Below, piece by piece: positions 16,474 to 27,006 of a stretch of DNA of 64,000 nt (its first letter is position 1; each line of letters opens with the position of its first letter). This DNA is from Streptococcus sp. 29892 (GTDB lineage Bacteria; Bacillota; Bacilli; Lactobacillales; Streptococcaceae): NCBI RefSeq assembly GCF_032594935.1, contig NZ_CP118734.1, positions 896,001 to 960,000 of the forward strand, read 5' to 3'. Position numbers and translations under genes: made by a program. A model generated the notes under the pieces. The model was given only the letters and a program-made list of their open reading frames with translations. It searched no databases and was not told the DNA's origin.

Positions 16474-17509
16474 GGTTGCCCTTGTTGCCCTAACAGAAAC
16501 TGGCAAAGAAACGGCTCTAAGGTTGAAAAGCAAGTGGGCACGTCCCTGTCATATCTACAGCCTAGCTAAATTGGCAGATAATCAGGTGACAGGTTTTGAT
16601 AAGCGTCCTACTCAGGCAATAGCAGAGCTCTTTCAACAAGTGGACGTTCTGGTCTGTATCATGGCGACCGGAATTGTTGTCCGTGCTATTGCTCCTGTTG
16701 TTCAGGACAAAGCAGCAGACCCAGCCGTCATTGTCCTAGATGAAAATGCGACAAATGTCATTAGTCTACTAAGTGGTCATCTGGGTGGAGCCAATGAAGT
16801 GACTAGGGAAATCGCTACTCTTCTAGAAGCTAATCCAGTCATTACAACGGCAACGGATGTTCAAAATGTTGTTGCCCTGGATACCCTTGCCAAATCCGTC
16901 AATGGTTGGCGATCTGACCTACGCCCCTTGGTTAAGGAATTTAATGGATTGTTAGCAAATCGGGAAAGGGTCTATTTTTACCAAGAAAAACCTTGGATAG
17001 AAGATGTGCGGGGCTTAAGCCTTCTTGAAGTCAATCAAGTGGAAGAAGTCCTAGCTGGAGATGCCCCTCTTATTCTCTTGCAGACAAAGGAAATGACCAG
17101 CAAACGTGAACATCTTGCTGTCATTTATCCTAAGCCCTATGTACTTGGAGTTGGGGCACGAAAAAATGTATCCTCTGAGATTTTTTATCGGAACTTTCAA
17201 GAATTTTGTCAGGAACAAGGAATTGAGCAAACCGAAATTGCGAGGATTGTCAGTATTGACGTCAAGAAGGATGAAGAGGCCATTTTGGATTTAGCAGAAC
17301 GACTATCTTGTCCTTTTGATGTATATAGCAAGGAGGACTTAGAGAAGGTTGCTGACAAGTATCCTTGTTCGGATTTCGTGAAAAAAACAGTTGGGGTAGG
17401 AAGTGTGGCGCTTGCTAGTGCAGACCTTGCCAGCGATGGCCAGGTTCTAACAAATCGATTTGCAAAAGATGGGTGTACCTTTGCTTTAGGTAAAGTCCCT
17501 GTAAACTAA
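16463..17509 (+). CDS. cbiG: Cobalt-precorrin-5A hydrolase
   Basis: About 348 residues. CbiG opens the delta-lactone and releases the C20 fragment as acetaldehyde. It has [31 protein letters not shown] and the C-terminal [11 protein letters not shown] region. The start is uncertain. ATG 16463 gives the usual short N-terminus ([14 protein letters not shown]) and overlaps cbiF by 11 bases; ATG 16448 is also possible, and the frame is open from 16421. Confidence 0.88.
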   Translation: MPSKVALVALTETGKETALRLKSKWARPCHIYSLAKLADNQVTGFDKRPTQAIAELFQQVDVLVCIMATGIVVRAIAPVVQDKAADPAVIVLDENATNVISLLSGHLGGANEVTREIATLLEANPVITTATDVQNVVALDTLAKSVNGWRSDLRPLVKEFNGLLANRERVYFYQEKPWIEDVRGLSLLEVNQVEEVLAGDAPLILLQTKEMTSKREHLAVIYPKPYVLGVGARKNVSSEIFYRNFQEFCQEQGIEQTEIARIVSIDVKKDEEAILDLAERLSCPFDVYSKEDLEKVADKYPCSDFVKKTVGVGSVALASADLASDGQVLTNRFAKDGCTFALGKVPVN

Positions 17510-17529
17510 TAGATATAAAGGAGAATGCT

Positions 17530-18255
17530 ATGCTCTATGTGATTGGCTTAGGTCCAGGTAAAGAGGAACTAATGTCTGGAGAAGCCCTCAAGGCTATCGA
17601 GGATTGCGAAATTATTGTTGGTTATTCAACCTACATGCGTTTGATTTTGCATTTGGTAGAAGGTAAGGAATTAGTGGCGACAGGTATGCGGAAAGAAATT
17701 GAACGCTGCCAAAAAGCTATTGATTTGGCTCTGGAAACGGGTAAGAATGTCGGTGTTGTATCCAGTGGTGATGCAGGTGTCTATGGTATGGCTGGACTAA
17801 TTCTAGAGCTGATTGGTGATGATTCTGACTTGGAAGTCAAGGTGATTCCAGGTATTACAGCTAGCTTGGGTGCTGCAGCAATTATGGGTGCTCCCTTGAT
17901 GAACGACTTTTGTCATATCAGTCTTAGTGACTTGATGACCCCCATGCCTGTTATTGAAAAACGTCTTCATGCCGCTGCTCAGGGAGATTTCGTCATCTGT
18001 CTCTACAATCCACGTAGTAAGGGGCGGCCGGACCATCTATCCAAGGCCCTTTCAATTATTGCTGAGTACAAATCACCAGATACCATTGTGGGCATTGGTA
18101 AGGACATCGGTCGAAAGAAAGAGGAGTATATCTTAACGACGATTAAAGATTTAGATGAGTCCTTGGTTGATATGACAACCATTGTCATCGTTGGAAACAA
18201 AGAAACCTATATTAAAAATGGCCGTATGGTTACACCTAGAGGATACACTCTATGA
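17530..18255 (+). CDS. cbiH: Precorrin-3B/cobalt-factor-III C17-methyltransferase
   Basis: A 241-residue tetrapyrrole methylase with GLGPGKEELM, VSSGDAGVYGMAGL and CLYNPRSKGRP, the signature of CbiH/CobJ. It carries out the C17 methylation linked to ring contraction. AAAGGAGAA precedes the ATG; the stop overlaps cbiJ. Confidence 0.92.
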   Translation: MLYVIGLGPGKEELMSGEALKAIEDCEIIVGYSTYMRLILHLVEGKELVATGMRKEIERCQKAIDLALETGKNVGVVSSGDAGVYGMAGLILELIGDDSDLEVKVIPGITASLGAAAIMGAPLMNDFCHISLSDLMTPMPVIEKRLHAAAQGDFVICLYNPRSKGRPDHLSKALSIIAEYKSPDTIVGIGKDIGRKKEEYILTTIKDLDESLVDMTTIVIVGNKETYIKNGRMVTPRGYTL

Positions 18256-19031
18256 TGAAATTACTTTTGGGAGGGACTTCGGACAGCACAGAAATTTTGG
18301 CTCTGCTAAATGATCTAGGTATCGAGGTAACAACATCGGTGGTGACAGACTATGGGAAACATCTGGCATCCAAATTTGGTCAACCTGTCATTCAAGGTCG
18401 ATTGACTGCAGAGGATATGGTCCGCTTTGTCCAAGAACACAAAGTGGATGAAATCATTGATGCTACCCACCCTTTTGCAGATTTGGTTTCCAAGGAGGCG
18501 ATGAGAGCAGCAGAGCTTGCTGGCATTTCTTACCTGCGGTATGAGCGGAAGGAAACAGATGACTTGACGGGAGCCCTAGTGGTACATTCCACAGAAGAAG
18601 CCATATCCTTGATAAAAGAAAAAGGTTACCCTACTGTTTATTTGGGAACTGGAAGTAAAACCTTGCCACTCTTTGTTAATGGTTTACCTGATGTGCGAAT
18701 TGTGGCCCGTGTTCTTCCAACTTCTGAGGTTTTGCTGGCTTGCGAGCGATTGGGCATGGTTGCGGATCAAATTGATGCTATTAAGGCACCCTTTTCCAAG
18801 GAATGCAACAAGGAACTGATTTTACGGTCCAAGGCTCAAGCCTTTGTTTCCAAAGAAAGTGGCAGTATTGGTGGTATTCGTGAGAAAATCACAGGTTGTC
18901 AAGAATTGGGTGTTGATTGCATTATCATCGCAAGGCCTAAGGTGGACTATCCTAAGAAGGTGTCTTCCGTAGAAGAACTAAAAGATTATTTACAAATAGA
19001 AGCATTTCAAAACGAATGCCCAATAGTTTAA
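18252..19031 (+). CDS. cbiJ: Cobalt-precorrin-6A reductase
   Basis: A 259-residue protein with LLLGGTSDSTEIL at the N-terminus, IDATHPFA and the late KESGSIGGIREKI, all typical of CbiJ/CobK. It reduces the macrocycle with NADH. The start overlaps the cbiH stop as ATGA, with another ATG one codon later. Confidence 0.9.
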   Translation: MMKLLLGGTSDSTEILALLNDLGIEVTTSVVTDYGKHLASKFGQPVIQGRLTAEDMVRFVQEHKVDEIIDATHPFADLVSKEAMRAAELAGISYLRYERKETDDLTGALVVHSTEEAISLIKEKGYPTVYLGTGSKTLPLFVNGLPDVRIVARVLPTSEVLLACERLGMVADQIDAIKAPFSKECNKELILRSKAQAFVSKESGSIGGIREKITGCQELGVDCIIIARPKVDYPKKVSSVEELKDYLQIEAFQNECPIV

Positions 19032-19048
19032 CAGTGAAAGGAGTTAGA

Positions 19049-20503
19049 ATGACAGGATTTGTAAGTTTGCTAGGTGCGGGACCTGGTGATGTTGAACTGA
19101 TAACGGTCAAGGGGGCTAGAAGATTGCGTGAAGCAGATGTTCTGGTTTATGACCGCTTGGTCAATCAGGATTTGTTTTCCTATCTATCAGATAAGTGTCA
19201 GCTGATTGATGTTGGAAAGAAACCAGGAATGCCTTGCATTCGGCAAGAGGAAATTGAGCGAATTCTTATTGAAAACGCTAGGGAAAATAAGCGGGTTGTC
19301 CGACTGAAAAGTGGAGATCCTTATATCTTTGGGCGAGGCGGGGAAGAAGCTCAAGCCTTGGTAGAGGCTGGAATTCCTTTTGAAATTGTTCCAGGAGTGA
19401 CATCGGCCATTGCAGGTGCCACTTATGCTGGAATCCCAATGACTTTTAGGGATAAGGCAACCAGCTTCCATGTCTTTACAGGTCATTTGCAGGATGAAAT
19501 GGAAAGTCTAAACTGGGCAGCTATTAGTCAGCTTAAGGGAACCCTGGTCTTCTTAATGGGGATGAAACATCTATCCGTCATCACACGAGAACTTGTTAAC
19601 AATGGTTTTTCTAAGAATACACCTGTAGCGATAGTAGAATGGGCAACCCATCCAAGCCAGCGCTCGATAGACGGAACCTTGTCTACCATTGAAGAACTGG
19701 CCCTGAAAGAAGATATGAAGGCACCTTCTATCATTGTTGTTGGGGATGTAGTTTCATTTAGAAAGGAATTGAATTTCTATGAACATCTTCCTTTGCATGG
19801 TAAACGAATCTTTTTACAGGATTCAACAACCGGGAAATTGCCAGTCTACTTAAAAGATGATGGAGCGACCTTGGTTAAATTCCCAAGTCGTACACAGGTT
19901 AATAAGCTTTCCTTTGATTTGCCAGATTGGTCCCAAGTTGATGGAATGGTATTTACTGATACGCAGAGTTGGATTTTATTCTTATCTCGTTTGAGGGAGG
20001 ATGGAATTGACCTACGCAGCCTTTCCCATATTCAGTTTGCGGCCATTGGTCATCATACTGCTAAGACATTGGAAGAAGCAGGGATTTTATTAGTAGCAAA
20101 AGGAACACAAAGTAAGGATCCTTCTATTAAGGACTTACTGGAAAAGACTGATGCTTCTTGGTATTTGGTGGCTCCAGAACACAAGCTGGCAGATTTGAGA
20201 AGCTTATATGACTTCCCTGTCCTTGTCACCCATAGTCTTGCATTTGATAAGGAATTAAGACCTCAAGATTGGACCAATCTTGACTGTGTTTGCTTGCCAA
20301 ATTCAGTTGCTGCGGCTAATTTTGTGACTCTTGTGGAAGAGACAGGATTAGACCTTCAAGAACTGCCAATTATCGTTATGGGAGAAACAACACGAGATAA
20401 ACTGGTGGAAGCAGGCTATTCAAGGATTATTGAAACAGACCAGCCAACCATTTTGGCTATTCGAGACAAGTGTCGTGACATTCTGATAAAGGAGAACCTA
20501 TGA
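19049..20503 (+). CDS. cobA-hemD: Uroporphyrinogen-III methyltransferase fused to uroporphyrinogen-III synthase
   Basis: About 484 residues in two domains. Residues 1-240 are [41 protein letters not shown] and TFRDKATSFHVFTGH. It methylates C2 and C7 of uroporphyrinogen III to precorrin-2. Residues about 250-475 look like HemD, which closes and inverts ring D. Such fusions are known in Firmicutes. A separate hemD also lies at 29158-29880. The ATG at 19049 follows AAAGGAG; an earlier in-frame ATG overlaps cbiJ. Confidence 0.9.
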   Translation: MTGFVSLLGAGPGDVELITVKGARRLREADVLVYDRLVNQDLFSYLSDKCQLIDVGKKPGMPCIRQEEIERILIENARENKRVVRLKSGDPYIFGRGGEEAQALVEAGIPFEIVPGVTSAIAGATYAGIPMTFRDKATSFHVFTGHLQDEMESLNWAAISQLKGTLVFLMGMKHLSVITRELVNNGFSKNTPVAIVEWATHPSQRSIDGTLSTIEELALKEDMKAPSIIVVGDVVSFRKELNFYEHLPLHGKRIFLQDSTTGKLPVYLKDDGATLVKFPSRTQVNKLSFDLPDWSQVDGMVFTDTQSWILFLSRLREDGIDLRSLSHIQFAAIGHHTAKTLEEAGILLVAKGTQSKDPSIKDLLEKTDASWYLVAPEHKLADLRSLYDFPVLVTHSLAFDKELRPQDWTNLDCVCLPNSVAAANFVTLVEETGLDLQELPIIVMGETTRDKLVEAGYSRIIETDQPTILAIRDKCRDILIKENL

Positions 20504-21267
20504 CAAAAGCTATTTTATTGGTGAGTTTTGGAACAACTCATCCAGAAACGAGACAAAAAACGATTGGTGCCTGTGAACAGGCCATCAAGGAGGCCTTTCC
20601 GCAGTATGCGGTTTATCAGGCTTATACTTCTACAGTCGTTTTGAGACGTATCAAGGAAAATGAGGGACTAGAGATTCCAACTGTTAAACAAGCCTTGGAA
20701 CAAATGAAAGACGAAGGAATTCGGGAAGTTTACATTCAGCCATTACACATTATTGCGGGGTCTGAATTTGAAAAAATCTTGAATCAATCACAAGAATTTC
20801 AATCTTATTTTGACATCATAAAAGTTGGTCAGCCCTTGCTCCACAGTGAAGATGACTATCAGCAAGTCAAGCAAGTTCTGATGGACCAGTACGGCCATTT
20901 TGGTGAAAAAGCAGCTACTGTTTTAATGGGCCATGGAAGCCAACACAATGCCTTTGTGGCCTATGCGGCATTAGATCATATGTTGACTGGTAGTCCGGTG
21001 CACATTGGTTGTGTGGAAAGCTATCCTCCTGTTGAGCAGATTGAGGAGAAATTAAAATCTAAGGGAATCAAAGAAGTTCATTTGGCACCCTTCATGCTGG
21101 TAGCTGGTGAACATGCGACCAATGATATGGTGTCAGATGATGAAGATTCTTGGAATACCTATTTCAGTCAACGGGGTTATGAAGTGATTCCACATTTGAT
21201 TGGTCTAGGCGAGTATCCAGCCATTCAAGATATGTATATCCAACATCTACACAAAATCATTGACTAG
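20500..21267 (+). CDS. cbiK: Sirohydrochlorin cobaltochelatase
   Basis: A 255-residue CbiK-type class II chelatase. The two histidines that hold the metal lie in MGHGSQHNAF and AGEHATNDM. It inserts Co2+ into sirohydrochlorin, committing the route to the anaerobic (early-cobalt) pathway. Overlaps the previous stop. Confidence 0.92.
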   Translation: MTKAILLVSFGTTHPETRQKTIGACEQAIKEAFPQYAVYQAYTSTVVLRRIKENEGLEIPTVKQALEQMKDEGIREVYIQPLHIIAGSEFEKILNQSQEFQSYFDIIKVGQPLLHSEDDYQQVKQVLMDQYGHFGEKAATVLMGHGSQHNAFVAYAALDHMLTGSPVHIGCVESYPPVEQIEEKLKSKGIKEVHLAPFMLVAGEHATNDMVSDDEDSWNTYFSQRGYEVIPHLIGLGEYPAIQDMYIQHLHKIID

Positions 21268-21276
21268 GAGTAACTT

Positions 21277-21972
21277 ATGGCACGATTTTATGGAATTGGG
21301 ATTGGTCCTGGTGATAGTGAGTTGGTAACAGTAAAAGCTAGTCGTATTCTTGGTGAGCTTGATATTCTCTATACTCCAGAAGCCAAAAAAGGAGCGAAAA
21401 GTTTAGCGCTTGAGATTGCTGGACCCTATCTTAGTGAAGAATTGATGATCAAGCAACGACATTTTCCAATGGTAAGGGATAAGTCGCATAAAGAAGGGCA
21501 ATGGCTGGATATCGCTGAAGAAATTGTTGCAGATGTCCAAGCAGGTAAGAATGTTGGTTTCATTACTCTAGGGGATCCAATGGTATTCAGTACCTATAGC
21601 TATCTATTAGACATTATCGGGCATCGTATTGAAACCAAGACCATACCGGGGATAACGTCATATAACAGTATTGCAGCTGAAGTCGGTTTGCCCTTGGTCA
21701 TGGATGAGGAATCATTTGCAGTTGTTCCAGCAACTGCGGATGTACAGCACTTGGAGGCTGTATTAAGGACACATGAAACGGTTGTTATTATGAAGGTGGC
21801 TAATCATCTTGCTGAAGTACTTCCCTTGTTAAAGCAGTTTGATTTGCTTGATAAAACGGTTCTTGTTAGTCGTTCTAGTACCGATCAACAAGAGATTCGA
21901 CATGGGGTAGCAGATCTCTCTCCTGAAGAAAAGCTATCTTATTTCTCAACTATGTTAGTCAAAAAACATTAA
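21277..21972 (+). CDS. cbiL: Cobalt-precorrin-2 C20-methyltransferase
   Basis: A 231-residue tetrapyrrole methylase with [30 protein letters not shown] and [12 protein letters not shown], typical of CbiL. AGGAG precedes the ATG. It methylates C20 before ring contraction. Confidence 0.92.
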   Translation: MARFYGIGIGPGDSELVTVKASRILGELDILYTPEAKKGAKSLALEIAGPYLSEELMIKQRHFPMVRDKSHKEGQWLDIAEEIVADVQAGKNVGFITLGDPMVFSTYSYLLDIIGHRIETKTIPGITSYNSIAAEVGLPLVMDEESFAVVPATADVQHLEAVLRTHETVVIMKVANHLAEVLPLLKQFDLLDKTVLVSRSSTDQQEIRHGVADLSPEEKLSYFSTMLVKKH

Positions 21973-21992
21973 AAAAAATAAAGGAGAATAAC

Positions 21993-22715
21993 ATGAAAAA
22001 GTTATTGAATCTTTTAGCACTTGTTGCTTTACTGACCCTAGTTACAGCTACACCAGTAGCAGCCATGCACATTATGGAAGGCTATTTACCTCCTGCTCAT
22101 GCCCTGCTCTGGTTTGGAATATTTGCACCATTTTTCCTGTATGGTTTGTTCCAATTGAAAAAGTCGGTCCAGAAAAATCCTGAAAGTAAGGTGGGATTGG
22201 CTCTATCAGGTGCCTTTGTCTTTATCCTTTCAGCCCTAAAAATTCCATCTGTAACAGGTTCAACATCGCATCCAACAGGTGTCGGCTTTGGTACAGCTAT
22301 GTTTGGTCCGAGTGTCATGGTTGTTTTAGGAACGATCTGTTTGCTCTTCCAAGCTCTCTTCTTGGCCCATGGTGGTTTGACGACCTTGGGAGCAAATGGA
22401 TTTTCAATGGCAGTTGTTGGACCATTTGTTGGTTACTTTGTTTATAAATTAGCCCTGTCTATGAAAGTCAATCAGCGCGTGGCTATTTTCCTCTGTGCTT
22501 TTATAGCTGACCTGGCAACTTATTTAACTACTTCGCTACAATTATCATTGGCCTTTCCAGATGCACAAGCAGGTGTCTTTGGTGCTGCAATGAAATTTAT
22601 GGGGGTCTTCATGGTTACACAAATTCCAATTGCCATCATTGAAGGTCTTTTGTCAGTAGTCCTGTATAACTTAGTTGTAGCCAATGCTAAAAAAGAAGAA
22701 GTAGGAGTGTTCTAA
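21993..22715 (+). CDS. cbiM: Cobalt ECF transporter, substrate-specific subunit
   Basis: A 240-residue membrane protein. A cleavable hydrophobic leader ([16 protein letters not shown]..) precedes [10 protein letters not shown], the conserved CbiM/NikM N-terminus whose His near the mature start binds the metal. Several membrane helices follow. It takes up Co2+ with CbiNQO for the cobaltochelatase encoded just upstream. Confidence 0.93.
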   Translation: MKKLLNLLALVALLTLVTATPVAAMHIMEGYLPPAHALLWFGIFAPFFLYGLFQLKKSVQKNPESKVGLALSGAFVFILSALKIPSVTGSTSHPTGVGFGTAMFGPSVMVVLGTICLLFQALFLAHGGLTTLGANGFSMAVVGPFVGYFVYKLALSMKVNQRVAIFLCAFIADLATYLTTSLQLSLAFPDAQAGVFGAAMKFMGVFMVTQIPIAIIEGLLSVVLYNLVVANAKKEEVGVF

Positions 22716-22716
22716 G

Positions 22717-22998
22717 ATGAAAAAGCAAAATATTCTCTTATTGTTGACTTGTGTTCTGATTGCTGTTGGTGCCTTTTTCTTAGCACCTAAAGACGCCGAG
22801 TTTGGGGGTTCGGATGGCGGTGCTGAAGTAGCCATTACAGAGGTTAATCCAGATTATGAACCATGGTTCGCTTCAATTTATGAACCAGCTAGTGGTGAGA
22901 TTGAGAGCTTACTCTTCACTCTACAAGGTAGCATTGGTGTGGGTATTATTACCTATGTATTGGGTTATCACAAGGGAAAGAAATATGTTAATCATTGA
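22717..22998 (+). CDS. cbiN: Cobalt ECF transporter, CbiN subunit
   Basis: A 93-residue protein with two membrane helices flanking an extracellular loop that contains FGGSDGGAE, the usual CbiN pattern. It helps load metal into CbiM. Overlaps the start of cbiQ by 14 bases. Confidence 0.9.
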   Translation: MKKQNILLLLTCVLIAVGAFFLAPKDAEFGGSDGGAEVAITEVNPDYEPWFASIYEPASGEIESLLFTLQGSIGVGIITYVLGYHKGKKYVNH

Positions 22999-23650
22999 TC
23001 AATACGCCTACCAGAATCGATTGGTAGGGCTATCTCCCAAAGTAAAATTAGGGATTTACCTATTGTTGCTAGGAATTTCTTTTACAGGAATTCCTAGCCT
23101 GCAATGGGCTATTATAGTGGCCTTATTCCCAGTGACTTGTTACCTAGCAAAGTTACATTGGAAAACATATGTAAAATGGCTATTGTTAACCCTGCCTTTT
23201 GTTTTTATCAGTTTAGTAACCATGGCCGTGAGTTTTCAAGAATCTCCATCAAAGAATCTTATTCTAGCCTTACCTTTGTGGAAGGGCTATGCAGTTATCA
23301 CTCGTGCTAGTCTAGATCAAACCATTGCTGTGTTTGTGAGAAGTTATGCTTGTTTGATGTCTACCTACTTTTTTGTTCTCACTGTACCATTTAGACAGTT
23401 GATTGACTTGTTAAGAAGTTTTCGCATTCCAAATGAATTATTAGAAGTTATTGTCTTTATGTATCGCTTTATCTTCATGTTTTTGGAAGAATTTCTTGTC
23501 ATGCGAGATACACTTGATTTGAAATTTGGTTTTGGAACAGTCAAGCAGAGCTATCAAACTATGGGTTTGTTGGCTAGTCAATTATTTACTAGATTGATGA
23601 GAGCAAATCGACAGATCAATGATATGTTAGAATTTCGCTTTGATCCTTAG
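22985..23650 (+). CDS. cbiQ: Cobalt ECF transporter, transmembrane subunit
   Basis: About 221 residues. It begins MLIIDQYAYQNRL with several membrane helices and a LEEFLVMRDTL coupling region typical of the EcfT/CbiQ family. The reading frame is open well upstream inside cbiN, but the family N-terminus begins at ATG 22985 behind AAGGGAAAG. Confidence 0.9.
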   Translation: MLIIDQYAYQNRLVGLSPKVKLGIYLLLLGISFTGIPSLQWAIIVALFPVTCYLAKLHWKTYVKWLLLTLPFVFISLVTMAVSFQESPSKNLILALPLWKGYAVITRASLDQTIAVFVRSYACLMSTYFFVLTVPFRQLIDLLRSFRIPNELLEVIVFMYRFIFMFLEEFLVMRDTLDLKFGFGTVKQSYQTMGLLASQLFTRLMRANRQINDMLEFRFDP

Positions 23651-23659
23651 GAGGTTATC

Positions 23660-24508
23660 ATGCTAAGTGTGGAGAATATCAGTTACACCTATAATCTAGA
23701 CTTTGGAAAGGTCCTCGAAGATGTAACTATGGACTTTGATAAGGGGCAAATCGTCGGTGTTTTAGGAGCAAATGGCTCTGGTAAGTCTACTCTGATGAAA
23801 GTTATCATGGGCCTCTACCAACCACAAGATGGAAGGGTGTATTACCAACAGAAATCGCTTGTCTATTCTAAAAAAGCACTGTATGCCTATCGCCAAGAGG
23901 TCGGAATTGTTTTTCAAGACCCTGAACAACAGTTGTTTTACTCAGTGGTGGAAGATGATGTGGCCCTGGCCCTTCGTAATCTCTCCTATCCAGAGCCAGA
24001 AATAAAGGAGCGTGTGGATAAGGCGTTAAAAGATATGCATATCGAACATTTGCGAAATCGCCCTGTTCACTATTTGAGTTTTGGTCAGAAGAAAAAGGTG
24101 GCGATTGCAGGTGTTTTAGCCTTACAACCCAAGTATTTACTTCTGGATGAACCGACTGCAGGTTTAGATCCGCGTGGTCGGAATCATATGATGTTTCTGA
24201 TGAAAAAATTGGCCAAGCAAGGAACAAAAATTATCTTGACCAGTCATGATATGGATTTGATGTATGATTGCTGCGACTACGTTTACCTACTTGATAAGGG
24301 GAAATTAGTCTTGGAAGGCGAAGTAAGCAGTGTCTTTTTAGAGGAGGAAATCTTAGAGAAGGCCCGCTTATCTTTACCTTGGCTAGTAAAATTACATCTA
24401 GCAATGGGACTCCCATTGGCAGAAAATGAACAGGAATTTTTTGAAAGGTTAGGAAAAGACTATGGCAAAATCATTGATGATTCAAGGAACAGCTTCGGAT
24501 GCCGGTAA
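23660..24508 (+). CDS. cbiO: Cobalt ECF transporter, ATPase
   Basis: A 282-residue ABC ATPase: Walker A GANGSGKST, signature LSFGQKKKVAIA and Walker B YLLLDEPTAG. It powers CbiMNQ. AGGAGG lies before the ATG. The 3' end overlaps cbiP by 47 bases in another frame. Confidence 0.92.
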   Translation: MLSVENISYTYNLDFGKVLEDVTMDFDKGQIVGVLGANGSGKSTLMKVIMGLYQPQDGRVYYQQKSLVYSKKALYAYRQEVGIVFQDPEQQLFYSVVEDDVALALRNLSYPEPEIKERVDKALKDMHIEHLRNRPVHYLSFGQKKKVAIAGVLALQPKYLLLDEPTAGLDPRGRNHMMFLMKKLAKQGTKIILTSHDMDLMYDCCDYVYLLDKGKLVLEGEVSSVFLEEEILEKARLSLPWLVKLHLAMGLPLAENEQEFFERLGKDYGKIIDDSRNSFGCR

Positions 24509-25949
24509 GAGTATTATCGTAGCAGGGCTATGTCGTATTTTTAAGCAGGATGGCCTGCGGGTTGTGCCCTTCAAATCACAGAATATGGCCCTTAATTCGT
24601 ATATCACCAAAACAGGTCAGGAAATGGGACGGGCCCAGGTCTTTCAAGCGGAGGCTGCTCAGGTTGAACCAGATGTTCGGATGAACCCTGTTCTTCTCAA
24701 ACCGACCTCAGACCGAAAATCTCAGGTTGTTTTCATGGGCCAGGTCCTAACGGATATGGATGCGGTCGAGTACCATGAATTTAAGCAGGAGTTGCTTCCC
24801 AAGATTAAAGAAGTTTATGAGGAACTGAGTGCTGAAAATGATATAATATTGCTTGAGGGAGCAGGTAGCCCAGCTGAGATCAATTTGAACGACCGAGATA
24901 TTGTTAATATGGGTATGGCTAGATTGGTTGATGCACCGGTTATCTTGGTAGCGGATATTGATAAGGGTGGTGTCTTTGCTTCGATTTATGGGACAATCAT
25001 GCTCATGCCAGAGGAAGATCGCCAACGAATCAAGGGAGTAATTATCAATAAATTCCGAGGTGACGTTGCCCTGCTTCAGTCAGGAATCGACATGATTGAG
25101 GACTTGACCAAAGTTCCTGTTTTGGGTGTAGTCCCTTATGCCCAGCTCAACATTGATAGTGAAGATAGTGTTGCTCTAGTTCAAAAAAGCCGGAAATATA
25201 ATCCTCAAAAAGACTTGGATATTGCCATTATCAATCTGAATAGGATGTCCAATTTTACAGATTTTAATAGTCTAGAAATGCAGCCTGACGTGTCTGTTCG
25301 CTATGTCAGACCAGGTGATGAGCTTGGTCACCCAGATCTCGTGATTTTACCAGGAAGCAAGAACACCATTGAGGATATGGTTTATTTGGTCGAGTCGGGC
25401 TTGGATAAAGAAATTCATCGTTGTTTCCAAGAAGGAAGTGCTATTTTTGGTATTTGTGGTGGCTACCAGTTACTTGGTCAACACTTGTCGGATCCCTTAG
25501 GGGTTGAGTCCAGCATTCAGGACATACCTGCTCTGGGGCTTTTAGGCACAACCACTATCTTCCAAGCCAATAAGTGTACCACTCAGGTCCAAGCTCGACA
25601 AGGTGACTACTGCTTAGAAGGTTATGAAATCCATATGGGGGAAACCTGTTTGGGTGATGGTGTTCAAGCATTTTCAACCATTGTTTTGCAAAATGGCGAG
25701 GCGACGGAGCGTCAGGATGGAGCTATTGGACATGGTGGTCAGGTTCAAGGGACCTATCTACATGGTATTTTCGACAATCTGGCATGGACCCGTGATTACC
25801 TAAATCAATTAAGAATTAGAAAAGGCTTGCCAACTCTTGACCAGCAAGTAGAAGCCATTCAGACCATAAAGGATAGAGAGTACGATAAGTTAGCAACTAT
25901 TTTGAGAGAATCCTTGGACATGGCAGCTATCTATGACATCTTAGCTTGA
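24462..25949 (+). CDS. cbiP: Cobyric acid synthase
   Basis: A 495-residue protein with a P-loop synthetase domain (IQGTASDAGKS at the N-terminus) and a C-terminal glutamine amidotransferase domain with Cys in FGICGGYQLLG and His in GTYLHGIF. It amidates side chains b, d, e and g. It starts inside the end of cbiO, with AGGAAAAG ahead of the ATG. Confidence 0.93.
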   Translation: MAKSLMIQGTASDAGKSIIVAGLCRIFKQDGLRVVPFKSQNMALNSYITKTGQEMGRAQVFQAEAAQVEPDVRMNPVLLKPTSDRKSQVVFMGQVLTDMDAVEYHEFKQELLPKIKEVYEELSAENDIILLEGAGSPAEINLNDRDIVNMGMARLVDAPVILVADIDKGGVFASIYGTIMLMPEEDRQRIKGVIINKFRGDVALLQSGIDMIEDLTKVPVLGVVPYAQLNIDSEDSVALVQKSRKYNPQKDLDIAIINLNRMSNFTDFNSLEMQPDVSVRYVRPGDELGHPDLVILPGSKNTIEDMVYLVESGLDKEIHRCFQEGSAIFGICGGYQLLGQHLSDPLGVESSIQDIPALGLLGTTTIFQANKCTTQVQARQGDYCLEGYEIHMGETCLGDGVQAFSTIVLQNGEATERQDGAIGHGGQVQGTYLHGIFDNLAWTRDYLNQLRIRKGLPTLDQQVEAIQTIKDREYDKLATILRESLDMAAIYDILA

Positions 25950-25969
25950 CCGTTAGGAAGGGAAAATGT

Positions 25970-26554
25970 ATGCGAATTTATACAGGATATGGAGATAGTG
26001 GGAAAACCCGCCTTTATGGTGGTGACCGAGTTTCCAAGACCCATGAGCGCGTGGAAGCTTACGGGACTATGGATGAGCTGTGTTCACTGCTAGGAAGAAT
26101 AGTTGCGGAGATGAGGGAATACCCAGAATTGGACGACCTTCGACTGGAGTGCGAGCAAATCCAGCAGCAGCTCTTTGATTGTGGCAGTGACCTAGCTACA
26201 CCAAGGGAATTACGGCCCTACAAGCAGGAAGAAGCTACTGTAAATTGGCTGGAAGAACGTATGGATGCCTATATGAAACAGCCTCCTCAGTTGGAGAAGT
26301 TCATCATACCAGGTGGGCATTTGATTGCCAGTTCTCTCCACATGGCAAGAACACTTACCAGAAGGCTTGAACGCCGCATGGTAGCCTTAATGGAGATAGA
26401 AGAAAAGGTAAATCCAGTCGGTCTTGTCTATATTAACCGTTTATCAGACTACTTTTTTGTCCTCGCTCGCCTGGTTAATTTTAGACTAGGGGTAGCTGAT
26501 ACGGTCTATGAACGCAGTTCTAAGATTTTTCGAAGTCGGAAAAAGGAGGCATGA
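25970..26554 (+). CDS. pduO: ATP:cob(I)alamin adenosyltransferase, PduO type, copy 2
   Basis: About 194 residues, paralogous to the protein at 8917-9525. It has RVEAYGTMDELCS and INRLSDYFFVLARLVNF. The N-terminal ATP motif is changed to YTGYGDSGKTRLYGG. The ATG at 25970 has AGGAAGGG before it. It sits after cbiP, where adenosylation normally occurs in de novo synthesis. Copy 1 sits in the pduX-cobT run. The two may serve synthesis and reactivation, but the sequence does not prove that. Confidence 0.88.
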   Translation: MRIYTGYGDSGKTRLYGGDRVSKTHERVEAYGTMDELCSLLGRIVAEMREYPELDDLRLECEQIQQQLFDCGSDLATPRELRPYKQEEATVNWLEERMDAYMKQPPQLEKFIIPGGHLIASSLHMARTLTRRLERRMVALMEIEEKVNPVGLVYINRLSDYFFVLARLVNFRLGVADTVYERSSKIFRSRKKEA

Positions 26555-26556
26555 CC

Positions 26557-26991
26557 ATGTACCCAGTTATGATTAACATAAAGGGAAAAAAGGTAGTTGT
26601 GGTAGGCGGAGGCAAGGTTGCTTCCAGAAAAATCAAGGGCTTGTTAGATGAGGGTGCTTTGGTGACTGTTATCAGCCCAGACCTGCATTCAAGTATTGAT
26701 GCTACACAAGTGACCTGGCTTGCTAGATCCTATCAAAAAGGAGATTTAGAGGGTGCAACATTAGCCTTTGCCTGTACCGACCAAGCCAGTGTCAATCTGC
26801 AAGTGATGGAGGATGCCGATCCTAGTCAGTTGGTCAACAATACTGGTGACAAGAACCATTCTGATTTTTATAATGTAGCAATGGCCAAGGGAAAAAATTT
26901 TTCTGTCATGATTTCAACAAATGGTGCTTCTGCTGCCTATTCAAAGGCCATACGTCAGAAAATCGAAGCACTGTTAGAAGAGTTAGAATGA
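26557..26991 (+). CDS. Precorrin-2 dehydrogenase (Met8/SirC/CysG N-domain type)
   Basis: About 144 residues. KKVVVVGGGKVASRK is the NAD-binding loop of the CysG N-domain and Met8 family, and TNGASAAYSKAIRQKIE closes it. It oxidises precorrin-2 to sirohydrochlorin, the CbiK substrate. The protein ends after the dimerisation helices and lacks the longer C-terminal part of Met8, so metal insertion is left to CbiK. I prefer the second ATG (26557), seven bases after AAAGGAGG. Confidence 0.85.
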   Translation: MYPVMINIKGKKVVVVGGGKVASRKIKGLLDEGALVTVISPDLHSSIDATQVTWLARSYQKGDLEGATLAFACTDQASVNLQVMEDADPSQLVNNTGDKNHSDFYNVAMAKGKNFSVMISTNGASAAYSKAIRQKIEALLEELE

Positions 26992-27006
26992 AAAGGTTAG
27001 TATGTT